Positions 18,829 to 27,962 of a stretch of 28,001 nt of DNA are shown here, one piece after another. Below the pieces are notes generated by a model. That model saw only the letters and a list, made by a program, of their open reading frames with translations, had not been told where the DNA came from and made no database searches. The position numbers and the translations under genes were made by a program. Position 1 is the first letter of the stretch. Each line of letters begins with the position of its first letter. The stretch comes from Triparma columacea. Taxonomy: Eukaryota; Sar; Bolidophyceae; Parmales; Triparmaceae. Where the stretch lies: the NCBI GenBank assembly GCA_030267965.1, contig BRYA01000457.1, positions 1-28,001 on the forward strand. Reading direction: 5' to 3'.

Positions 18829-18880
18829 TTGTCACAACCCCCACTTCACACATCACATCATCATATCATATCATCATATC

Positions 18881-21800
18881 ATGAGTAGAAACAGCATTGC
18901 AGAGAGTATAACACCATCTCCTGCTCCTCATTACTTAATCTCAATAGATACTTCTGATACTTCCTTTTGTTCTAATCCACAGACGACATCTAATCCTACA
19001 TCTAATCCAACATCCAATCCTAAACATGATACAAGTGCTAAGGTGAGATTATATGCTTGGGGTTACAACTATGCATCTATTACTGTGTCTTTTGAAGCCC
19101 TCTTTTGGTATTTGTTGAGATACAACAACAAACAACTACAACTACTACAACAACAACTGCCTACCACCACTACCACTACCACCACTACACAATTCACTAA
19201 CCCTAACCACACACACACACACACACACAGACAATTGATCCATTCACAATACTTAAGATGCTATCAGGCGCTGTGGTCAACAATTTGAAGGAGGGAAAAG
19301 GAGAAACATTCAGCCTCCTTACACCCACAGACTCATCCTTCCCACTTACCAGCACCGGACTAGACGTGGTAGCTGCCATTGGAAAGCTCCAGGCAGACCA
19401 ATCCCCCCCCCAACAACAACAACAACAACAACAACAACCAGAGCCTCTCAACGACCTTCTCAACAAGTCCCTCCTCCTCCACCAACTCCAACTATCCTCC
19501 CGCGCAGGGTGGCCGTCCTCAGATCTATTCTCCCTCCTCCACTCCCACGGCCACCCCACCAACAACCGAACCTCCTCCATAATAGTATTCACAACAACAG
19601 CCACCCTCGAATCCCTACCAAGGGGTGTAAAAATCTCCGGTCTAGGTGACAAGTCAAAGTTCCACCAATCAGTCTTCCGCCCCTTCCAGCGCGTCTACGG
19701 AGTAATCCTAACCAGCCCAGGTGTTCGGCAGACTGCTAAGACTGGTGGGTTTAGGGAGCTTTGTGAAGTAACAGGTGGTCGTGCATGGGATTACGACCCA
19801 GCTGGTGGGGGGGGGGGACAGGGGGTTGGTAGAGCTGTTAGAGAGAAAGGGAAAAGGATTGGGAGGAACGTTAGAGAGGTCACGTGGGGGAGGGTGGAAA
19901 TTGATGGACAGGGGTGGGAACTTGTACCGGATAGAGAGGAAATGGAAGAGGATAAGGAGGGGAAGGGGGAAGTTAACAACAACAACAACAACAACCTGGA
20001 TAAAAACTTCAACCCAAGATGGCTACTACCGGAGAACAACTGGGTTGAAAGCTACAGGGTAGGGACATCGGACAAGGAGGGTTTCAAGAGATCACACCAC
20101 CTATGCCGTCTAAGGACTCGGAGGGTACCAGACTCATCGTGGTCTGAAGGAACCTCACCAACGACGGGGGGGAAGAGGAAAATTGAGGGGTGGGACTCGT
20201 ATGTACTTAAACCGTGGTACAGGAACAGACAGAAAGCAGTTAAGGGGGTACACCTACTAATAGCAACAGGAGGGAGGGGGGATATAGATAACGGGGAAAT
20301 TATTGTAGGTATGATCAAGGGAGATGGGGTGGGAGCGAGGGCGAGGATTGTTGTGGGGGGGGATTTCTGGAAGGAGATTAAAATTGAATGTAAAGGAGCG
20401 GAGAAAGTACCTAGGAAGGAAGGGAGAGAGGTGAGTTTTAAATAATAGGGGGCGTGTATATCTATTTAGAGGAGGGGGAACTGAGGAACGACTTTTGGGT
20501 TTAGGGAAGGGGGGAAGAAGCACCGGCCAACAGCTGAGTATTCCTTTTCCAGTGGAATACCCGGTATAAACCGTATATGTATGTGCAAAATTAAGCAGAG
20601 TCGGTCCCAGGGAGGTCACTTAAAGGAGTTGGAGATCGCGCGGGGATGGGGTTGCAGGAAGAAAGGTTGGGATCGAATCGGTTCGCCCGGATCTCCCACC
20701 TACGCTATACTGCTGGTAAAATATATGTACCACCCAGGTGACCCGAACGGGATCGCAACGCCGTAGCCTCACACCGTCTCACAATGTTGGCAACACCAAT
20801 TCGCCCTTCTTCACCGCAACGCACACGTATATAGATGATCAAGAATTTCCTGGCATCCCTGCCTTACTACTACAGGGTCCCTTCGCACCAGCTTGCCAAG
20901 CTAATGCTACCGCACCCTTACCACGACCTCTTCTCCCCCCCCATCGACCCCGTCGGTAGCAAGGAGGAGCGGATGCGAAATTACAGGAGACTTGTTGGGC
21001 TGGAGATGGAGGAAATTAGGAGACTATGGGACGGAGGTGAAAGGGGGGAGGGGAGGGAAATATCAGCGAGGGAACTGGAGGTCTTTGGAAGACACAGGAA
21101 CCCGGACGCGAACGACGAAGCTCCTGGGAATAAAACTACGCAGGGGGGAATGATCACGGACGTTGGGAGGGAACTCATGCTGGGATTCTGGGGGAGTAGA
21201 GTAAGATGGCTAAAGAGTGAGAAGCCCCTACTCTCCACAAAAGGCCTCCGAGTAAAGGGCGTTAAAGCGCAGGGCAGGACGGGGAGAACTGGAACCATCC
21301 TAGAGATGGGGGGTGTGGGGGTTAACGTATGGGACAGGATTAAGGACATGAGCGACTACAGTGAAACGCGCGTCCTATCGTCATCACCCATATCAGACGT
21401 TACCGTTAGGGCGAACGGGGAGAAGGCTGAAGGTTTCGACGACGACGTATTCCCGGCCTGTTTCTTCAACAGAGTTACGGGGGGATTCGCGGACACGAAA
21501 CTTAGCAGGGAGGCTGCGCTTGTTGGAGTTGACTTTGGGAACCCACATAGACAAGCTGGGGCGTTCGTAGGGAGCATGTATGAGGGGAGCAGACCTGAGG
21601 GGAAGGGGAGGAAGAGGAGCTTGGAGGGGGGGGGAGGGAGAGAGGAGGAGGGGGAGGGGATGGTTATGATGATGGGGAACAAGGAAGGGGGAGAAGAGGA
21701 GAGAAAAAGTGAGGACGAGGAGGGGGAGAAGAGACAGAGGAAAGCTACAGAGGAGAAACAACAAAGCAAGACGACAACGACGCAACCGGCGATGACGGCT

Positions 21801-22001
21801 ACGTCTGCCCCTCCCCCCACCCCAGCAGTCAACAACACATCAACGCAAAACCAACAGATCGACCTAACAGACCCTAACAGCAAACCGAACCTACAGCTAC
21901 CGCAGGGGTGGATTGTTGCGTGGTCGAGGAGCAACAAGAGGTGGTACTTTAACCACATTCCAACCAAGAGAAGCGTTTGGGAATATCATCTTGTTAAATA
22001 A
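18881..22001 (+). CDS. INTS6: Integrator complex subunit 6 (INTS6)-like protein with C-terminal WW domain
   Basis: Three exons in phase 0: 18881-19042, 19231-20430 and 20835-22001; 842 residues. The N-terminal VWA start PHYLISIDTSDTSF matches the LLFLIDTSASM position of INTS6. It is followed by TILKMLSGAVVNNLKEGKGE, FRPFQRVYGVILTSPG and ELCEVTGGRAWDY, which parallel INTS6 FRWDQRLFALVLRLPG and MCEVTGGRSY. Exon 3 opens with IKNFLASLPYYYRVPSHQLA, matching the INTS6 ESYLKTMPPYYLGPLKKAL segment. INTS6 is part of Integrator, which cleaves nascent RNA and recruits PP2A to RNA polymerase II in the nucleus. Residues about 809-840 form a WW domain (LPQGWIVAW...WYFNHIPTKRSVWEY), which binds proline motifs and is not part of animal INTS6. 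Acidic/Lys-rich and poly-Gln, poly-Asn tracts are present. The 404-nt second intron may hide a small exon. The ATG at 18881 was chosen; one at 18821 is also in frame. Confidence 0.8.
19043..19230 (+). other. INTS6-like intron 1 carrying a telomere-like motif and CA repeat
   Basis: This phase-0 intron has a GTGAGA donor. Its 3' end consists of ACT/ACC triplet repeats, ACTAACCCTAACC at about 19196-19208 and then (CA)n running into the CACAG acceptor. The polypyrimidine tract is thus replaced by a CA microsatellite. Confidence 0.75.
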
Positions 22002-22072
22002 CATTTGAAGAACATCTGTTTTTCACAGTAACGGGTTATCTCTCTTTGTTTGTGGGTGGGCCGGTGCGGTTT

Positions 22073-25000
22073 TTACTTCGCCGTGTCAACTCCCCCCACG
22101 TTGGCTGGCGTAACAGCGTTTGCCTGAACCGTCCTTGCGTGTGGTGTCTTTGGTACGTCTTCCGTGTCCTTGTTTCCTTTGTTGGGGGCTGCTTCCATGG
22201 CCACCTTCTTGAGCGCGACCACCGGCTGGTCGGGGGGGGCGGTGGCTTTCCTCTTCTTGGTTGCATTAACCTCCTCCGCGACCTCCTCGCCCCCGTATGT
22301 GGTTAGGAGGTTCAGTAACTTCTTGTCGAATCCCTTCCTCTCCACCCTCATTTTCCTTTCCTTGTCCTCGACCGTGGCCTCCCTCTCCAAACACTCCTTC
22401 TCCTTCCGTTCGCACTCGGCGGCCCTCTCCCTAAGCTCCCTCTCCTTCCTCTTCATCTCCATCTCCCTAGCATCTATGTACTGTTTTTCGCGAACAAAGT
22501 TCCTCCAAGCTTCTTCATAACCCTCGTCGTATTGGTCAGCCTCGTCCGCCGCTAGGTCGGCGCTCGTCAGTATCATGCCCCTGCACTCCTTCTCCACGAT
22601 CTCCTTCCACTTCCTCACAAGCCCCCCCTCCCTGCTAGCGTACCCCCTTAGGGTGTCGAGGACCCTTACCCTCCCCGCCAAGCTCCCCTCCTCAACAATG
22701 TTCTCTAGGAGCTCGATGACGTCCCCGAACTGCTCCGGTCCTCCGTCCGATCCCTTCCTTGGGTTAAGGAGAACTTCAAAGACAGCCTCCCACGTCCTCC
22801 TGTAGGGGGTGTACCCGCTGATGAACGCTTTGGGACAGTACTTCCCGTTGCTTCCCCTGACGACCTCGAGGGGTCTACCCCCGAAGAGCATAAAGTGGGC
22901 GATGTCGGCGACGCCGAAGTAATCGGGTTGGAACTTCCAGCTGAGTACAGTGAAGCGAAGAGAGGGGGGGACGAGGCGACGACCCGAGGGGTGTTAGCTA
23001 TGAAGGGGTTCTCGAAACTATGCACTACGCTCCATCGCCTCGTTCCTCTCCCAGGTCTCACCTGTTCTCGGTGTCCCCCTCGCACCTCGACGTGCGGGGT
23101 AGGACTGCGGGGCAGGAGTGTGGGCAGCGTAGGAGTGGTCCCGTGATAACCTGCTCCTGTCGGAGGGGCTCGAAGCACGTGAAGAGAACGTCGGGGTGGT
23201 CGCAGTTGTTCTCCTGCAAGTCGATGCTCTGAGCCCCGAACCCGACGATGGAGACGGCCAACTCGGAGTCTTCGGACTTGCTGATGACGAGGTTCGAGGG
23301 GGAGAGAGAGTTGTGGATGATGTGGTAGTCCTTGTGGAGATCAATGACGGCCTCGAGGCTTTTCAAGACAATCTCGGCCATGACGTGCTGGTCGAGGGGT
23401 CCCGCTCCGAAGGCGAGCTGCGCAGCGACCAAGTCCATGACGTTTCCGATGATCACTCCTCCGGTCGGTAGGGTGAGGGAAAGGGAGGCGCACTTGGAGT
23501 TGGCAGTGTCGCTGACGGATGAGGACGAAGTGTGCACAGAGACCATGTTGGGGGTGGAGGAGAACGTGGCGAGCTTGTGGAGAAGGACGGCCTCGTAGAC
23601 GAGGGGCGTGGCGGAGGCGTGGAGCTTCTCGAGAGGCGTAGAGTCCTCGTCGGTCTCCGGGTTGCCAAAGTTTACCTTGAGCTTGGTTGAAATCGACATG
23701 CTAGCGATCTCCGCTGTGCTGTCGATGTGCGTGCAGAGGTCTACGACTGGTGACGAGGAGGAGGAGGAGGAGGAGGAGGGTGGAAGAGTGATAGGCTCAG
23801 TCATGACGGGTAGGGATGCTATGGTTGTGGTGGGGTCTTCCACAAGAAAGTGCTTCTGCGGCGAGCAAAGCGGGGTAGCGAAAGGAGAGTTTGCGTAAGT
23901 AGAAAGTTGCGGTAGCTTATCCCTTTTTTTTTTCCTCTGCTCTCAACATCGTTGAACATTCTTCTCACCTTGATGCCGAAACTGCGCACTTGTCCCAGCA
24001 GTGGGAACGCCTCCGTCGCGTACTCCGGTACTTGCGGTGGTTCCGGTTCTGGTTCCGGCGGTGTTGGCGGTGCGACAGGGGGTGACTTGCGGGAAGACTT
24101 GGAGGAGCCCTTGTTCTTAGACTTGCGCTTCGTTGCTGTGGCACCAGTTCCAGCGGTAGCTACAGATTCGGAGGCGGTGGGGGTATCGGTAGGAGTTGCG
24201 AGGGTCACGAATGTCTTCGGGGAGTTTTTTCTCTTCGACGACGGCTTGCTTGCCCCCTTACTGCAGGTGTGCGCGCGGTGAGAACCTTGGCACGCCGCGC
24301 ACTCCCCGCCATCCTCTTCGACGGCCGCCTCGTTCCTGCGTTTCCTGCCACGGGAGCTGGAATTGGGCGTGGCTTTCGTTGTGACCTCTTCCTCCTCAAC
24401 CTCCTCTTCCTCCTCATCCTCCTCATCCTCCTCGTCCTCCTCGTCCTCCTCGTCCCCAGCATCCGTCATCTTAACAACCACGAGCTCTTCATCCGTCCCT
24501 AAAACCACGTCACTCCCCTTGTCTTTCCACCCCTCGATCTCCCACTCATCATATCTGACCTTGACTCCCTTGTCCCCGTTATCCACTACAATCCCAATGT
24601 CGTCCGGCCTCCTAATCCCAAAGACCAAAACCCCCACCCTCTCCCCATCCTCAACCTCCGCCAAAGGCTTCCCAAGCGGGTTCCCCTCCTTCCTGCTGTT
24701 AACCACTTGCACCGCCTTGCTGTTAGTCTTGTGGATTCCGTATGAGTTCCCCGCAGTTTTGTGCGCGACATAAATACCGCAGTTATCCCCTCCCTCTTCC
24801 TCCCCTACGACCGTGCCCACGGCGTTGATAGAGGGGCAGTAGACCTCGTAACCCGAGAGGACCCTGCGGGGGTCCTTCTTCTTGATTAGGAATAGAGGGG
24901 TACGCAACATGTGCTTGTAGAAATCGAGGACGTAGAACTGCGGGGAGTTAAAGCGAGGAGTCGTAAGAGGCATTGCGTTAGTGTGTTTAATCTGCGTAGT

Positions 25001-26471
25001 GTGTATAATCTGCGAAAATCATCGTGGTTCCCGTTCTTGCCCTCCTTTTCCCCGTTCTCACCTCAGCCAACCTTCCACCCTTGACCATTTCCCCATCCCC
25101 CTCATACCAGACGTTGAGTCTCCCCCCGTCCAGGCTGACAACCAGGCCAACCCTGTTGGTTTCCTCGTGGTAGACGATCTTCCCCACCCTCTCTTCCTTC
25201 GTGATGGTGCTAAGTGGTTCCCCGATCCCGTCTGTTTTTCCGTGCAAAACCTTAACGTTCTTGACCTCAACCTTTGACTTAACACGGTACACGTGCTTGC
25301 TGCACCCGGTTATTGGGTAGGCGATGGTGGCGTAGGCGGAGGTGGAGGACATTACCATGCCGGAGGTTATTGTTGGGGTAGAGACAATGCAGAAGGGACG
25401 GGAGGATACGTCCAACTTTGAGAGGGCGTCTGATCCACCAGCAGCGACTACGGAGGAGGAGGAGGGTTTTGAGAGCTTCTTCTTGTCCTTCTTCTCCTTG
25501 TCCTTCTTCTCCTTCTTCTCCTTCTCCTTCTTCCTCTCCCTATCATCCTCCTCGATCTCCTTCTCCGCCAATCCCTCGATCCACCCCCAGTGCCTCTTCG
25601 CGAACTCCTTAACCCCGTCCTCACCCGAAACGTAATCAACACCGACCTCAGCGCCCTGCTTGTAGTTGCGGGAATTGGGGAGGAAGTAGTTGTAGGAGCT
25701 TGACTCAAGCCCGCCGACAGACTTTGCGTTCTTCCACTTCCAACCGGTGGCCCGGCACTTCTCCCAGACCACGATGTAGGGGTCGTTTGACCGAACGGGG
25801 TCCTTGTAGTTGACCATGCGGTAGTTGGCCTCTTGGATTGGGGTTTTGAAGGCAGTAGTAGCAGGTTCAGTGGTGGTGGCAGCGGGTTTTGGGGTAGCAT
25901 TAGGTTCGTTGGTGGTAATCCTGATATCAGATTCAGTTGTATCAACGCTCTCCTCAGCCTTGCCCTCCATGACAGTATCCTCCTCCCCTATGGCGGGAGC
26001 AGCATCCTGAGGAGCAGGCTTCTTATTATCCTCTCCTGGAGTATCTTTGACATTATCGTGTGTGTCATGTATTTTTGAGTCATCAAGTGTTGGATGATCA
26101 TCGTTTAACAGCTTAGAAGTGGTTGTGGGTGTATTATTGGAGGATGTATCGACGAGGGTATTCTCCGATGGTAGATTAGATTTGTCATTATTTCCTCCAT
26201 CTTCGTTTATATTCTTCTCTTTTTCATCCAAAACGACATTCTCTTTATCATCAGTTGGTGTAGATGCTATATTTGATGAAAAAGATGTTGAAGGAGACGC
26301 ATTTAAGGAGGCTAGAGAAGGATCGAGATCGAGAGGACTTCCCTCCAGCTCAAAATTGAAGCTATCAAGATCGTTTGCGCTTATTTGAGGCATTGTGTTG
26401 GATAAACTACGACCAGAGCGGGAGGATTTGGTGTTATTGTTGCCATCATCAGCAGCCAGGACACGAGGCAT
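22073..26471 (-). CDS. Large nuclear protein: chromatin-reader-like N-terminal region joined to a BUB1-type pseudokinase domain
   Basis: Four-exon model: 25062-26471, 23969-24937, 23062-23855 and 22073-22940; introns of 124, 113 and 121 nt in phases 0, 0 and 2, all with GTGAGA donors and CAG acceptors; 1346 residues. Residues 1-205 are disordered and 215-300 form a W..GW.W module (VVWEKCRATGWKWKN..GVDYVSGEDGVKEF). Then come a Lys/Glu-rich coil, two Tudor-like beta regions, an acidic DEEDEE run (about 632-654) and a CxxCxxxHxxHxC knuckle (683-695). The kinase region (about 840-1120) follows BUB1: IIHNSLSPSN, GFGAQSIDL, then WKFQPDYFGVADIAHFMLFGG and WEAVFEVLLN. The catalytic-loop Asp is Ser976 and the DFG Asp is Gly998, so it should be inactive. 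A coiled coil and KKRK signal follow. BUB1 acts in the spindle checkpoint at kinetochores. If splicing at 23856-23968 is wrong, the kinase part is a separate gene starting at the ATG at 23804. Confidence 0.68.
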
Positions 26472-26689
26472 GGTATCTGGATTATTTTGCAGAAATGGGG
26501 GGAAGGCAAAGTGTTCAAGGAGGATAAACTTGCAAATTTTTCAAGGGAGGATCGCTTACTGGAATAAGGCGGGGGGATTGGGGGTGAGTTCAAAGTAAGG
26601 ACAAGGATGTGGGAGGTCGCTTAGTAATAAATAATATAATAATTGATTTTATTCTACCACCGTTGACAACTTTTCATATAGACTTATAA
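26472..26689. promoter_or_regulatory. Upstream region of the BUB1-like gene
   Basis: This AT-rich stretch upstream of the ATG at 26471 includes AATAAATAATATAATAATTGATTTTATT at about 26625-26653 written here in part only as an AT-rich tract. No open frame of interest is present. It is the likely promoter region; no defined element was recognised. Confidence 0.35.
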
Positions 26690-26694
26690 TATTC

Positions 26695-26975
26695 AGCGCT
26701 CTAACCTAACCCTAACAGCGCTCTTAAGCAACGTGTGTACTCCTCAGCGCCCCGAACCCTTCCCTTCTCTCAACAACCCAACTCTCAACAACCCAACTCT
26801 CTAACGTCAGCGCTCTAACGTCAGCGCTCTAACGTCAGCGCTCTAACCTCAGCGCTCTAACCAATGTATTTACTCCTCAGCGCCCCTAACCCTTACCCTA
26901 ACCCTCAGCGCGTTCAACCCCTCAGCGCGTTTAACCCTCAGCGCCTCTACCCCAGCGCCCCAAACTTAACCCTTA
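26695..26975. repeat. Degenerate CAGCGC / CTAACC repeat array with interstitial telomeric motifs
   Basis: About twelve CAGCGC motifs occur here, typically spaced 14 bases apart as TCAGCGCTCTAACG, or longer as TCAGCGCGTTTAACCC and TCAGCGCCCCTAACCC. Short telomere-like strings lie between them (CTAACCTAACCCTAAC at about 26701 and CCCTTACCCTAACCCTC at about 26888). The array looks like subtelomeric sequence but lies about 26.7 kb inside the chromosome. Confidence 0.85.
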
Positions 26976-27309
26976 AGACGGCGGTGTGTGCAGTGTGACC
27001 TGATCATAACGCTTTTTAGCTTAAAATGAAGCCCTTGACAGTGCGGTTCTAACGGTACCTTCGGATCTTATTAAAAGGCGCGTGGTAAAGAGAAAATAGC
27101 ATTTCTAACCCTCCGAACCCGAACTTGAAACGAAAACGAAACGAAACCGAACCCGAATCTCACCGAACCCGAACCCGAGCCAGACAGGGAAGGGAGGGAG
27201 AAGGGGAAGAAACAGAAACAGAAAGGAGGGGAAAGGGAACCCAAACTACAGAGAGGGAAGGGGAACAGGAACGACACCGACAGGGAGGGGAGGGGAACAA
27301 AGCCAGAAC

Positions 27310-27367
27310 AAACACACTAACAGAATGGGTATGTCCTCTCCTTCATACCCATTCTGTTAGTGTGTTT
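27310..27367. repeat. Perfect inverted repeat, 24-bp arms with 10-nt loop
   Basis: The arm at 27310-27333 is the exact reverse complement of 27344-27367, with the 10-nt loop TCCTCTCCTT. Flanks extend the symmetry imperfectly: AAAGCCAGAAC on the left pairs roughly with GGCTCTGTTCTTGGCTT on the right, and GGAACAAAGCC with GGCTTTGTTCCCC. The structure could form a cruciform, or a long RNA hairpin if transcribed. Confidence 0.92.
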
Positions 27368-27576
27368 TGGCTCTGTTCTTGGCTTGGGTTGGCTTTGTTC
27401 CCCATGCTCTGTCTTGGCTTTGGATGTTGGCTCTGTCTTGGCTCTGTCTTACATTAATGTGGATCCTGCTCTGAGGATCCTGGCTCTGTCTTGGCTCTGG
27501 CTGTCCGTGCTTTGGTTCCCCTTCTTATTCTTCTCTGTTGTTGTTGTTGCTCCTCCCTCCTCTCCCTCCTCACTCT

Positions 27577-27612
27577 GGCTCGGCTGGCTCGGCTGGCTCG
27601 GCTGGCTCGGCT
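27577..27612. repeat. Four tandem 9-bp units GGCTCGGCT
   Basis: Four exact copies of GGCTCGGCT run head to tail, followed by CGACC. The repeat follows the GGCTCTGTCTT-rich segment and may be derived from the same GGCT core. Confidence 0.9.
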
Positions 27613-27962
27613 CGACCATTTTTTGTCAAAAAAAACTCCCAATATCTTCCCAATTTCGCGATTATTCTTCAAATTGAATAGCTCATAATGACGCTCTCGA
27701 CGATACGGTTCGAAGAGTATTCTCAAATTAACGATACGCGCTTGTAGTGAAGAGTTATTACAATCCCCCTGTGTGTCCTCCAAGCCTCGTCCTCCACAAT
27801 TATATTTCCTCAGACACTCTCGCTCGCCGTATCTATTAACCCTTATACCTCCACGCGTTTGAGTTCGCGACACTCGTTTGCTGCCCCCCACTTGCGGGAA
27901 ATAGACTCCTATGTTTTTTATTGCCACGTAACGAAAAGTAGGGGGGGAGGAGGAGCTGGATG

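Noticed and set aside
20581..20834. Possible tRNA or 5S rRNA in the long INTS6-like intron (GATCGAATC, GGTTCG and GGTGACC strings)
   Set aside because: The candidate T-arm and acceptor stems do not pair, and the 5S-like words are out of order.
21356..21967. 203-codon open frame on the minus strand with hydrophobic stretches
   Set aside because: It is antisense to the acidic/Lys-rich part of the INTS6-like exon 3; its Leu/Ser/Phe runs mirror GAG/GGA codons.
22895..23471. Plus-strand open frames across the BUB1-like exons
   Set aside because: They are complements of exons supported by splice sites and similarity on the minus strand.
27454..27927. 157-codon open frame on the minus strand in the terminal repeat region
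   Set aside because: It contains no ATG, part of it translates the GGCTCGGCT and GTT repeats, and no family was recognised.
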